From Saccharomycopsis fibuligera x Saccharomycopsis cf. fibuligera (Eukaryota; Ascomycota; Saccharomycetes; Ascoideales; Saccharomycopsidaceae), in contig CP012812.1 in assembly GCA_001936135.1 (NCBI GenBank), positions 2,480,001 through 2,544,000 on the forward strand: a stretch of 64,000 bases of DNA, in the 5' to 3' direction. Shown piece by piece: positions 20,590 through 31,700 of the stretch (the first letter of the stretch is position 1; each line of letters opens with the position of its first letter). The translations under genes were made by a program, and so were the position numbers. The notes under the pieces were generated by a model. The model worked only from the letters and a program-made list of their open reading frames with translations. It made no database searches and had not been told where the DNA came from.

Positions 20590-20622
<33 letters not shown>
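20590..20622. repeat. 33-bp A-run beside a stop codon
   Basis: Uninterrupted run of 33 A on the plus strand, 8 bp past the stop codon of the minus-strand zinc-cluster gene. In that gene's transcript it would be a U-run at the start of the 3' UTR. Confidence 0.85.
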
Positions 20623-20624
<2 letters not shown>

Positions 20625-20630
20625 ACCACG

Positions 20631-23600
20631 CTAAGCAGCTCTCTCGAAAAACAATTGGTTCAACACCTCATTCCTATCATGGTAGTAATCAGTGTATAAA
20701 TCACTCACACTTTCTTCAATCTCAGTACCATCAAAATTCAAGGAGTTGGCATTCTTGTAAAACAAATTCAACCTTTCGTCTTCGTGGTTGTGGAAACGCG
20801 GATTAAAATCACCAATAGAAAGACCGTTTGTAGATAAAGGCAGGAGTAAATCAACAAAATCTTCATCAGCGGCCTCAAGGTCAGTACTGGAGTATATTGA
20901 AGCACCGTTAATGCCCCCACTAGCAAGTGGGGCCGTGCTGGCTGGAGTGCCATCAACCAGATCCGTATCAATTTCGCTGCTGCCGCTAGCACTTGACGGT
21001 GAAATGATATTGTTGCCATTCACAATACTCAAGTCAGTGCTGGAGTTATATTTGTTGTAGTATCTATCAAACTTGTTGACATTGATTGGTACGGAAAATG
21101 GGTGATTTGGAGAACCGCTATTATTAATGAAATTATTCGCATAATTTTCGTTTCTCTTTATTTTGCTGATGATAGAGTCAATCATTTTATGATTTTTGAA
21201 GTCGCCATGTATGTAGTTCGACATAGTCACTAGGTCATGACGCGGATATGACAACTTGGAGAACGTTACGTTCTTTGTACTTGTTGCAAATCTCTCTTTT
21301 TCCAAATCAATAGCAATAAAGTTATCAGCAGTAAATTTTTTCTTGAAAGTGGTCACCTGCACTTCTTTGAGATTGTTGCACTTTCTTGTAAACAATCTAT
21401 TCTCAGCACCTCTTTCAAAAAATTCATGAGGATATGGGTTAATGAGCACCAAGTTGTTCAAGAATAAATTTGTGCGCATGTTGAAGAACGCAATGATTCT
21501 AATTGCATAATTCATGTGTATTCTTAGCTGTGAAACTTTGTAATTCTGCTGCTGCTGCTGCTGCTGCTCATTTGAACCAGCAGTCAAGTATTCTGCTGTA
21601 ACTCCATCGTCAAAGTCTTTGCCATAATAGTTATAATCAAAGCCATAAATATTAGAACAGGTACTAAACGTCGATCCAAAAAAGTATACACACTCAGGGA
21701 AGATGTTATTTAACGCATAACATAGAGCAATCCAGTAAGTGTAGAATATTTTATGAACCAGTTTCATACTCCGGTTGCATTTCACTACCACCATTTCTGA
21801 GGGAGCAATACGTAACCAGTCATAGATAATCTCATAAATCATTTCCGTTGGAAAGTTGTTCACTTTTGATGTGTCCTTGGCATATCTAACACGTGATAAC
21901 AACTTGTTTATAAATGAGGTTAGATTGTTAAACTGAAAGCTTATCCGTTCATCAGCGTTGTGTGCGATGAATGCATGATAAAAGCTTGTCACTTTATTCA
22001 AAATTTCCTGCAAACATTCAAGGTTATAGTTTGGCAAAAAAATCGACTTTATAGCTGAGACTGGAATTTTGGTCTTTGGCGAAAACGTCTTGTTTTTGTA
22101 TTCGTGGCTAAATCTGATGTAAACCTTTTGTAACGAACACATTAGACTGAAAGAGCCACCATAAAAACAGGACGTCTGAAGCGCATTATCAGGAATAAGC
22201 AACGCAGCATTGTGGATGATAATTGTGGTATACATCAACCTTGTAGAGATTTGATAAATTTTCTCAATATCCTCACTGTTAAAGTTGTTACAAATATTCC
22301 AAAATCCTTCATTGTCCATACACTTGTAGCTATCCAAAATCTTTAATCCTTTTGCAATTGAGTTGAAGACAACGTCTTTGTAATGGTATGGGATTTTTTT
22401 GAATAGTTCCATAGTAAGCACCTTGTGGTTTGCAGAGTACACTGTGTTTGCCTTCAAGTACCCAATACTACAGTCTAGTAACGAAGCACAGACCGGTAGC
22501 GACTTAGTAGCTTCAACCATCAAGTAGTAAAACCATATATCTTGCATGAAACCCTGAAAGCAAGCATCATTAACAGAGTAGTCAAACGAGGTGTAATTGT
22601 AAATATTGAATCTTTTGGGGATCTCGAACTTTGTGTTGTAGTTAAACTCGTAAACCAGAAACAGCTTGCTTTCTATGCTACAGCCAGGAAGGCCTTTTGA
22701 TTTCTGCAAACGTTGGACTGCCTCATTTTTGGCGGCCGGTTTTACCACAATTGGGAAATTTTTGCTGGTGTTGCCATTTAGAGCTTTTGTCAAAGATTTG
22801 ATCTGTACAGATTTGATAGCGTTGTCTTTGTTGCTATTTTTCTTCGATCTAGAGGACTTGAGTTTGAATTTACCAAAATGAGGCCCGGTGCTAAAGTTGC
22901 TTTCTCCATTATTCTGTAAAGTTAACTTGTGGTCGGCGATGATTGCATGCGCGCGCTTGATTCTGTTTATCACTTCGTCGTCTTCGTCCAAGTAACTGCA
23001 GCGCACCTTGTTTTGAATGCATCGAGAACATTGAGGCAAAGTCTCATCGCATCTTTTCTTGAATCTCTTGCGGCAGTTACGGCAACCAAGCTTTGAAGAA
23101 ACATATGATCTTTTCTGTCTTGCAGCAGCCACCGCTGAGTTTGCAGCGCTGGGAGTGGAGGGAGTGGCGGTCTGCTCAACACTTGAGTTGCTGACGCTTA
23201 TAGGCTGTGCATTTACTTGAAACTGGATTGAGCTCCCAGCACCATTTGCCATATTTTGAGAATTCCTGCTCTTGCGGTCGGGGTTGCTTGTTACATTATT
23301 GCGATGGTCGGTAGTAGTATTACTACCATTCATGGATTGGGTATTCGTGACAGAAAAGTCAATGAAGTTGCTCTGCAAAGAAGGAGAAATGTTGGGGCTA
23401 TCAAAGGAAACAGTATTCTGGCTCTGAATTTGATGTGAGGAGCCCGGATAGAACTCAGGAATAGAGCCAGTGGTACTAATGATGTTGGCATTTTGGTGAT
23501 TTCGTTGCGGGTGATACAAGTTTCCGAGTTGGTAATGGCTATTGATCTGGTCGCTATTAATGCTGCTGAGATTGCCGATTGAGCTGATACTCAAAGATGA

Positions 23601-23786
23601 CGTGGGACTTGTGAACTGATGGCTTACATGAGGGTTCTGAGTGCCATCTGGGTTTGCAAAAGACGGTGTGGGCGTAGAGGAAGGAGAGTACACATTGAGA
23701 TGCGCGGAAGTGGATGTGGATGTGGTATTAGAGTTGGAGGAGGAGGAGGAGGAGGAGAGGGGATAATGGTTGTTCAGCATCACCAT
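20631..23786 (-). CDS. Zn2Cys6 transcription factor with unusual cysteine spacing, 1051 aa
   Basis: Fungal binuclear zinc-cluster regulator. A long Ser/Asn/Gln-rich N-terminus (about 1-225) precedes the cluster at C235, C238, C246, C253, C256 and C263 (LGCRNCRKRFKKRCDETLPQ). Cys2 to Cys3 are separated by seven residues where six are usual. Basic residues and a helical stretch follow. The middle (about 380-760) is a helical fungal-TF-like region. A Gln run near 739 is encoded by CAG repeats. Acidic C-terminal patches (SSTDLEAADEDFVDLLLPLS) look like activation domains. It is head to head with another zinc-cluster gene at 24608. The LGCRNC start recalls the Upc2/Ecm22 group, but I do not assign a target pathway. 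Confidence 0.8.
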   Translation of the reverse strand: MVMLNNHYPLSSSSSSSNSNTTSTSTSAHLNVYSPSSTPTPSFANPDGTQNPHVSHQFTSPTSSLSISSIGNLSSINSDQINSHYQLGNLYHPQRNHQNANIISTTGSIPEFYPGSSHQIQSQNTVSFDSPNISPSLQSNFIDFSVTNTQSMNGSNTTTDHRNNVTSNPDRKSRNSQNMANGAGSSIQFQVNAQPISVSNSSVEQTATPSTPSAANSAVAAARQKRSYVSSKLGCRNCRKRFKKRCDETLPQCSRCIQNKVRCSYLDEDDEVINRIKRAHAIIADHKLTLQNNGESNFSTGPHFGKFKLKSSRSKKNSNKDNAIKSVQIKSLTKALNGNTSKNFPIVVKPAAKNEAVQRLQKSKGLPGCSIESKLFLVYEFNYNTKFEIPKRFNIYNYTSFDYSVNDACFQGFMQDIWFYYLMVEATKSLPVCASLLDCSIGYLKANTVYSANHKVLTMELFKKIPYHYKDVVFNSIAKGLKILDSYKCMDNEGFWNICNNFNSEDIEKIYQISTRLMYTTIIIHNAALLIPDNALQTSCFYGGSFSLMCSLQKVYIRFSHEYKNKTFSPKTKIPVSAIKSIFLPNYNLECLQEILNKVTSFYHAFIAHNADERISFQFNNLTSFINKLLSRVRYAKDTSKVNNFPTEMIYEIIYDWLRIAPSEMVVVKCNRSMKLVHKIFYTYWIALCYALNNIFPECVYFFGSTFSTCSNIYGFDYNYYGKDFDDGVTAEYLTAGSNEQQQQQQQNYKVSQLRIHMNYAIRIIAFFNMRTNLFLNNLVLINPYPHEFFERGAENRLFTRKCNNLKEVQVTTFKKKFTADNFIAIDLEKERFATSTKNVTFSKLSYPRHDLVTMSNYIHGDFKNHKMIDSIISKIKRNENYANNFINNSGSPNHPFSVPINVNKFDRYYNKYNSSTDLSIVNGNNIISPSSASGSSEIDTDLVDGTPASTAPLASGGINGASIYSSTDLEAADEDFVDLLLPLSTNGLSIGDFNPRFHNHEDERLNLFYKNANSLNFDGTEIEESVSDLYTDYYHDRNEVLNQLFFERAA

Positions 23787-24607
23787 AGCATATGAGGTGA
23801 AGAGAACGTAACGATGCTAATAATGCTGTAACTGCTTTAAAATAACAGTACTAAATATATTGTATTGTGGTGGTTGGCAAGATGTAGAAGAAAGGTAGCG
23901 GAGATATTTGATATGCCAGTCAGTGGCTTTTTTCGTTTTTTTTTTTTTTTATTTTTCTGATATTCACCAGAACAGCAATTAGGTTGAGTGTCCAAGAAAA
24001 ATGTGGATGGGGAATCCTCGGACAGGGAAGCAGCATCTGTCCTCAAACGAGAAAAAAAAAAAAAAAAAAAAAAATTAAAAACAGAAAATTGGCGTTCAGT
24101 GTACTGTGGTGTTTGAGTCCCTGTCTGTCTGTTTTTCTTACCATACACTGGCATCTATTGTCTATCTCACAATGTCTTCTACTTCTACTGTACCAATACA
24201 CCTTCTGTTCAAGTGATAGCCCTTTTCTCGCACGCAGCTTTAGCCCAACTTCATGAGCGCCAGCACTCACCAATAACTTGGGAAGAATGTCTTCTTGCTC
24301 CCCGAAAGGCCAACAGCCGACTGCCGGTTTGCGTTAATAAATCTGCAGGTTTGCATGCATTCTTTGTCTCTGAAACTGCTTCTGCATACACGAGCATACG
24401 TGCACATCGAGGCACATATCACCAATAACATGCGTCTGAATGTGTCTCACTGCACATATCACATAGACCCCTCGGAACTCCCTTGTCGAGCCAAACCGTT
24501 CTTCAAAATAAGGCAGGGTAATCTCTTATAGACCGACATTGTTTACTGGAAAAACTCGGTCTGCAGCAGTGACAATCGTCAACCCAAAAAAATTTAATTT
24601 AGTGTAG
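23787..24607. promoter_or_regulatory. 821-bp divergent promoter between two zinc-cluster genes
   Basis: Shared upstream region of the factors at 20631-23786 and 24608-27279. It holds a T-run near 23937-23950, an A23 run at 24052-24074 and repeated CTGTCTGT around 24122-24130. No gene is seen. Shared control of the two regulators is possible but unproven. Confidence 0.45.
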
Positions 24608-27279
24608 ATGTCTATCTTGGACATTCACTGCTGCATTCCAACCTCAATTCAAAGTTACCCATTGCCCTCCATTCGTTTTCCTCCTCAAATGGATAGCTTC
24701 AATTCGTCTAGCACTGGAGAAAATTCTGGACAACATGAAACCACAAATGGGAAAAGACTTTTGACTTTGAGCTCTGATTCTTTGAGCGACAGTTTAGCCA
24801 ATAGTGGTACCAAAAAGCGCCAAAAAGCTATTGATCAAGCCTCTGAAAATAAATCAGGGCCGGTATCATCAACGAAGCGTACACCAACATCTCGAGCAGC
24901 TCTTGCCTATCAGAGGCATCGCTCACTAACAGCTTGCCAAACCTGCAGGCAACGAAAAATAAAGTGTGACAATGTCAGACCTGTATGTGGTAGCTGTCAG
25001 AAGTACCAAGCCAGTTCCAACAGTAACTTTCCTCCTTGTACTTATAGCGACTCGAAGACAGACTATTCAAGTTTCGACCGCGCTAGTTTGGAAATTCTTC
25101 AGAAATTGTCTAGCATAGAAGCCGCAATCAAAGAATTGTCAAACCATTGCACTGACCAGGGAAATCAAGCACAAGTTCCCACTCCACCCAACTCGGCTTC
25201 TGTGATTGGTTTGAGTAATAATACTCTTCCTAACAACGCGGAGTCCAAACAAGTTAAAACGTTTTTGAATCAGTTATCCGAGAGACTAGATCATGTTGCG
25301 GAAAATGCAATCACAAGCATAGGCTCCTGCACGATTATTCCTCAAACTTTTGCGAAATGGGATACTAGCATAGAAAGAATATTGGATTGGGAGCCGATCT
25401 CGAACCAGCTAAGCTCTTTTATTCAACCTCAAAAGCGAGTATGTGTATTACTTGATGAGTTGTTGACTCTGCTTCTGACAAATGATCCAAAGACTATTGG
25501 CATTGCTGATTTTACCATTTCAAACACCCAAAGAATTTAACAGTTCTACAGGATCCTTTATCAAATACCATGAATGCTGTCAGTATTTCTCGTCAATTAT
25601 ATCCAAATACTAAGAGCCTTGAAATTGCATCTTCCAACGATATCGGCAGGCTCCGTTCTCTGACTCAGTTATTACAAGAATCACTACCAAACCTTCATCT
25701 ACATAATTTGGAAAGGTTGATAAACTTTGAACAGTATTTATTTGCGCACATTCAACGTCTCATCAGCAAAGTCTTTATGAATGAGGTTTATCCACATAAC
25801 CCATTTATTGACTCCACGACCTTGTTGGCCTCAGTAAAGCAATTATGTCTAAGCTATCAGGACTTTTGTCATTGTAACGCTGATAATGCAGCAATATCGT
25901 GCTTTTTATTGAACTATAGAACACCAAACAATGAACATACACCCTTACCAGTCATTTTATTGTGTGTGGCCCTTGCTATCATTGCTCAAGATAAGCTGCC
26001 TATCAGCGCAGTCTCCAACACACAGGCAACATCTGATAGTTACAAACTTGGCTATACATGTTTTGAGATTGCTCTCCAACTTCAGAGCATTATACAAAGC
26101 TCGCATATTATCGTTCCACTGTATAGCACATCCCGTTCAACAGCCATTCAAAACATCATATCCCTATCTGGTGCTGGTAACAATGAGGCTGGATATTGCG
26201 CTTTACCAATGGGGCAAACTACTCCTGTGAAACCATATTCCCTTTGGAACGTTCAATTCAACCTCTTGGCATCGGTCTATCAATGGTATATTATGAGACC
26301 TTTAGCCGCATGGCACTACCTTCAAAAGGCGTGCAGCAAAATCATAATGTACCTTAATGTCACCGATGTTACGTTTGGTGTGCTTAAGGCGACTCCAGAA
26401 TCAATGCTCGTGTTGAAGTTATATTGGTTTTGCTTTAAATTTGAACTTCAAGTGAAAAATTATTTATCGCCGTTTTACGTTAACTCAGGAATTTTTCAAT
26501 ACGACTTGGAGCCTAAGTTAAGCAGCGAGGTATTTTATTCTGTCAAGCACATAAGTCATGACCTTCATCGTATTCATACCATTAATACTATGGACTGGTA
26601 CTTGACTTCAACAGAAAACCAGATAATGAATAAATTTTATGGCTGTAGTAGCAACGGTAATAGTAATGTCAGCAGCATGCAAGCCGAGTCTTGGAACACT
26701 TTTGGTGAAGAATACTTGAAAGAGCAGATTAGCTTTTATTTAAATCAAATCCAGCAGCCAATATCTCGCCTTAATATCCCAGACTTAAAAGTTATGCTCG
26801 AAAATGGTATTTATAATGATTGCAAAATAAATGTGCCTGAGTATGTTATATCAATGAAGCGCAAGATCATCTCAATGAAAATTAAGTTATACCAACCTCT
26901 TTTATATTATATCTTAGCACTGTCCAACTTTCCAAAGCTGCCTGGCACAGAAGATCCAGCTTCAAGTTATTGTCAACATTTCTCACGATCAGTCAACTCC
27001 TACATGAAAGATTTTGCCACTTGCTTATTAGCAAACTCGGATGAGCAGTATGATACTACGCGAACCTATGATACGTGGTTTAGATTACGGGAAGACTATG
27101 CCTCTGTTGTCTTATTACTCATAATCTATGGTAACTTCAAAGAACTGTGGTTTACAAGAGCAGCTTTAACGGCTAAATATGAGGACGTTACTTCTATATT
27201 CAGCTACTGGACATTGGAGTGTCCTGAATTGGGTACTTTTGCAAAAAATATTGATACATTAGTGGAAGTTTATCTTTAG
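24608..27279 (+). CDS. Zn2Cys6 transcription factor, one intron, 852 aa
   Basis: Joined as exon 1 24608-25438 and exon 2 25552-27279. The cluster is at C110, C113, C120, C127, C130 and C144 (ACQTCRQRKIKCDNVRPVCG), with a long 13-residue last gap. A predicted linker/coiled stretch follows (ILQKLSSIEAAIKELSNH). After the splice junction comes a large fungal-TF-like domain (VYPHNPFIDSTTLL, PLPVILLCVALAIIAQDKLP, SLWNVQFNLLASVYQWYIMRPLAAWHYLQKA). Unspliced, translation stops at 25540 after 310 residues, before that domain. The second ATG at 24689 (MDSFNSS) is an alternative start, because residues 1-27 look unlike coding sequence of the family. The target pathway is unknown. Confidence 0.75.
25439..25551 (+). 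other. Spliceosomal intron, 113 nt, in zinc-cluster gene
   Basis: Donor GTATGT at 25439-25444 and acceptor TTCTACAG ending at 25551, with a CTGAT branch-like motif about 45 nt before the acceptor. Exon 1 ends on a codon boundary and exon 2 begins exactly in the frame of the downstream 569-residue ORF. A nearer AG at 25543 would not keep frame. The alternative is a frameshift or pseudogene, but splice signals at frame-correct places favour an intron. Confidence 0.7.
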
Positions 27280-28727
27280 ATAGCTTATCATTTTCTGTTT
27301 TCAGCTTAACACAGTCTTAGGGCTGTTTTCTTTTTTTTTTTTTTTCTTTTTTTGTTTTTCATAGATTTGCGTCCATCGGTTTGCTAATAAACAATGTGTG
27401 CGCATATTTACGTATGTTAAGTATAATTCATAGGTATTTTAATTGTCTCCAATAAGTGCTTATTTGCCCTCGGAATTCTCAAGATATTTAGTCCTGTTTT
27501 TCTGTCGGAAATTATTGGGTATTTGCCCTCGTAAATAAAAAAAAAAAAAAAAAAGAATAACAATACGGTCAGTTCACGCACATGATAAAGCAGTAGTATA
27601 CAGAACTACACATTATATTGCAGACATACGTGAGCATTTGCAAAAATTTGGGAGGTGCAAAATAGCATATATTTCTCATATGAGATTTTGAATCATGAAA
27701 GATCGTCGCAAAGATCTTGGCCACTCTTGCTGACGCGTGGCTAGTGGAATTATTGCCTTTTTGTGACGTTTAACGGAACAAAATTATGTACAACACAGGC
27801 AACTTAAGTCTTGTTGTTTTTGTCAATGAAACACACTTTACAGTTTGTAGTGGGCTGAGAGGTATATTATAGTCTATGTGCTACTTGAGCAAATTCTTCA
27901 GCAAGTAAGACGGTTTGTAAAACATTTTTTTTTTTTTTGAAAAAAAAAAAGAAGCAATAGTCAGTGGTATTTTTAAATTAATATGCGCTCGTCTAAATTA
28001 TTTCTTGTTGTTGACACATAACTTGAGTTTACAGATGGGCCATATTAAAGGAGCCGGATGGTTGCCGCGAAAGGGTGCTAAGTTTAGCGCAAATTCTAAG
28101 GCTTAGTGCTTTGATGCTAAGCATGATAGAATGCCGAAAACTCGGCTTCGGAGTTCTGGCTTTTAATAAGTAGACCGGAATCAACATGAACCTTAACGCG
28201 CAATCACTGCCGTGTACTCCAAAAGTTTGCAAGAATTGTCTGAGAGGCGAATTCATGGTCATTTGTTATCGTTGGAGTACTTTATAACTAGACGATAACC
28301 AGTGAGCATACAAACAACATATGCATGTAGACGAACCAGTTAGTTGTGAATGACCATGTATGTCAATACCTTTTTAGATAAAGATAATCTTACAATCCTG
28401 CACCAAGTAACAATCACCTTTATATGAGAAAAACGACTTTTATGTTTGGGAAAGCATAATGCCAAGTTGATCAGGCAAAACAATTAAATCCCATCTACGC
28501 CTAGCCTGCTGCTATCCATTTTCTCTAGCATCATCATTTATGACTGATTTCTGTATTACTTTCAGCTTTCGGTGAAACGTTTTCATTATTGGGTCTATAC
28601 CAATGCGAAAATGTGTATTATGATATGAAAATGCAAAAAAAAAAAAAAAAAAAAAAAAGAAAAAAGGTGACATAATAGGATAGAAAACAAAAGTTTGTGA
28701 AACGATTTAGGGAAAAAAATATGCTAA
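27280..28727. other. 1.45-kb convergent spacer, no certain gene
   Basis: The zinc-cluster gene and ELG1 converge here. Features seen are T-runs at 27331-27346, an A-run at 27537-27554, a repeated 11-mer ATTTGCCCTCG (about 27462 and 27522), T12-GA10 near 27927-27950, and an A24 run at 28635-28658. A 77-codon minus-strand ORF at 28029-28262 has no recognisable features. The less AT-rich block at about 28040-28260 has short potential stems and could be a non-coding RNA, but no known family signature was seen. Confidence 0.35.
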
Positions 28728-31700
28728 TTATGATGGGGCTTCCGCGATGCCTAGGGTGGAAAACAATTTTGCAAAAACGGCCTCATTGAGCTCAAATTTC
28801 AATGGCTTCAAAATTCCACTATGGACAAGCTGGTGCTCGGTAAGTCCCGAGTTTTGTTTCAAATACTCATTGTGCTTGTAACGATTAATGTTTGTGCGTG
28901 CGAAATCTCTCAAAATTGGTCCAATTTCCACAATGATGGTATCAAAACCAAGAGTGTTGATGGTGTCCAGATCATTTATCTTTACTATATCTGCTTCTTC
29001 AAATATTGAATTGCTAAGAATATTTAAAGACAGCCTCGTAATCCGAGGATTTATTAAAAATCTGCGAATTTTAAGTTGCAAAAAACTCATGAACACATCA
29101 ACAATGGCTCTCTTATCAGGAAAACGCAAAAATTTCACTTTGAAATCGTAAAGATCTTGATCTTGCTGTAAAACAATGTCATCTTGATATTCCACTAACC
29201 CCATATTACTGCTTTTATATTTATCGAATTTTATTCTGTAACCCATGAGTAGTGTAGGTATATATTGCTTTTTTATCTCCATTCCAATATTCAACTCGAA
29301 ATTCAATGTTCTCGGCGCTTCCATATCATCATCATTTACTATCTTTGTCTTTTCTTCATCATTGGCTATTAAAATTTCACTATCTTGATAGTTGTCATAA
29401 ATATAATCGTTCTGAATATCAAAAACCGCAGTCTCTTTATCAAACCCAGGTATATCAGTACTTTCCTGATCTTCGAAATTATCAATTCTGTTCACCAAGT
29501 TTACTTCATACAACCTGGATTTCGAACCGGTCTCAATAACATCGGCCATTGACAACAAATCAACGTACTTGCTAAATTCAACAATACTTTTTGGAAATTT
29601 TTCCTGTTGCTCTTGCCATGCGTCACGCTTTGAAACATTGAAGTTGTCAGAGTACTGTAACGTTATCACCTTATGCAGTACATCGTCAACAGGGCTATGG
29701 AGAGCTTCCATATTTTCATCATCATCAATATTAGTAATGTCAATAACACCTGCCTCATCATCCTTGGATTTAAATTTGCGCGTATCTATTGTCTTTGCAT
29801 CAGCACATCCTTCGCATAAAAACTGTAAGTTGGTCAAACAGTGCCTCAAGTCCTTGTTACTATTTTCAATAAGATCTTGAATGATGCTATCTTCAACTTC
29901 AAACCTAAAGGAACTAGCGACTAACTTCAAATATAAAAATAAATCTTGCTCATCAGGTTTAGATAACTCGATCAATGAATTTTGTTCTTCCGCGATACTC
30001 ACAAGATTATTAGGAATCATGGTTATGTCAGAACACGTTAAAACAATAGGCTTTCTCGTAACTTGTAAAATAGAGTTTAATAAATCCCAGAAGCCTTTAT
30101 CATGATTTCTGAAAAGTACGTCTGCATTTTCAAACAATATAATACCATTTTGAAATGCAAAGTCCGTTTCAGCAGCTACTGATGTAGATGATGGTTCAAG
30201 ATGCTTTGAGAAAAAATTGGCAACGCTTTTCTGCTTCTTTTGATGTACAATTTTGGAGGTCGAAAGCTCCTTGAGTGTTTTTTGTAATGCCTTTTTACTG
30301 TGATTTTGATTTGTATTGATTTCATGCACATAACCGTTTAGTTCTTGAGTAGATGCATAAATACTGGCTGTTTTCCCACAGCCAGTGGGACCAGTCAAGA
30401 TCATCAAAGGAACAAAAGGAGCATCATTTTTGATGTTATCAAATATAGAAATAGATGAATCATATCGTAGCGAGTCATTGTAGCCGGCGGCATCCGCATC
30501 TGTCAGTTCAAAATTAGGAACAACAAAATCGTCAAAATCGTAGTCATTGTAGGCGCGAGTGCGTTTTTTGACACCTTCAGTTTTTTCCTTGATATACGAC
30601 TGACGGATTTTCAACTGGTAATTTTTTTCAAGTAACAAAAAGGAATCTTTTAGCCAACAAAATATTGACTTTGAATCATCCTCCGCTATCAAAGATTCCC
30701 CTATAGATGTTGGTTTGAAGCGTTCTGTCCATAGATGCAGACTTTCCAAATTTGAGCAATGGAAAACACCGTTATCAAGAAATTTAGCAAATTTAGGGTT
30801 CTCAAACGTATTTCGAAATTTCATCATCACTTTATTCTCAAACTCGCCTGCCAAATAATATTTATAAAAGCTGTGAAATGTTCCTTGCGCAGAAATATTG
30901 CCAACCTCATTTATCAATTTGGTGTTCAAAGTACCTGCAATAAATTGACTATAATCTAGTATTGTTTCATGTTTTGGAGAGAGACAAATCCGTTTGGCTA
31001 AGGTAGGAGTTTCGGTTTCCAGTATTACATGGAATTCGTCTCGAACCATAGGTCTTGTAGGCAATGAATCTAGTTTTCTCATACTAGATGCCGCATCTTG
31101 CTTCTTGGAAGTTTTGTTAGCATCCGCTATTTTGCTTCTCTCCTTCACAGATGTAAAGAAGCTGCTAGTTGCATTATCTGATTCATCTACTCTTCCTTTA
31201 CTGCCAGCAGTAAAGAAAGGGTTTTTTACTGCAAAATCCTGTGCTTCTAGCCTCAATTGAACCTCTCTCAAAAAAAATTTTGGTAGCTTGAGCTTCACAA
31301 TTTGCTCTTTTAGCAATGGGGCTTTCAATTTGGAGTCTTTCTTACTGTTTTTGCTAACCTGAGCCTTACCCGTTAATAGATTTTTGAGATTGGCCTGCTT
31401 ATACTTATTACTGGCAAAAATTTCTTTTTCTATTTTTTCAATGTCACGATGCTTGAGTTTTGGTGAAGCAATTTTAACAAGAAATTGATTATTTTCTGTC
31501 TTAGCGGGCGTTTGCCTCAAAAAATTTAATGTGTGCTGACCAGTCCGCTTTGGGGGACTTGTTTGATACTTGAGTTTATCAGATTTAAATTTGAACAATA
31601 ATGAATCTTTCAGTTTAGAAACTTGACTCAAATTTCCCACGTTCTCTGGGGTATCATCCTCTTCCACGGCAGATGACGAAACCAGGTATTCTACGTCATC

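Larger units (their letters stand above)
17280..20630. promoter_or_regulatory. 3.35-kb spacer: extended upstream region of the cyclin gene
   Basis: The region runs from the cyclin start (minus) to the 3' end of the zinc-cluster gene (minus). It contains the cyclin TATA box at 17425-17434, a 32-bp perfect palindrome at 17963-17994, a T21 run at 18360-18380, a (GTCT)5 tract at 18855-18874 and very A-rich DNA from about 20040. The last 33 bases of A (20590-20622) end 8 bp before the next gene's stop codon. No ORF above chance and no tRNA-like or snRNA-like segment was recognised. Long upstream regions are usual for heavily regulated genes in these yeasts. Confidence 0.45.

Noticed and set aside
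24608-27279. Zinc-cluster gene broken by a frameshift (pseudogene)
   Set aside because: A donor GTATGT and an acceptor CAG lie at exactly frame-restoring positions and no other damage is present, so an intron is the simpler reading.
28029-28262. 77-codon minus-strand ORF in the ELG1 convergent spacer
   Set aside because: No recognisable domain, signal peptide or conservation cue; length within chance expectation.
28005-28319. Possible solo LTR (TGTTG...CAACA ends)
   Set aside because: No target-site duplication, no primer-binding or polypurine features and no second copy in the window.
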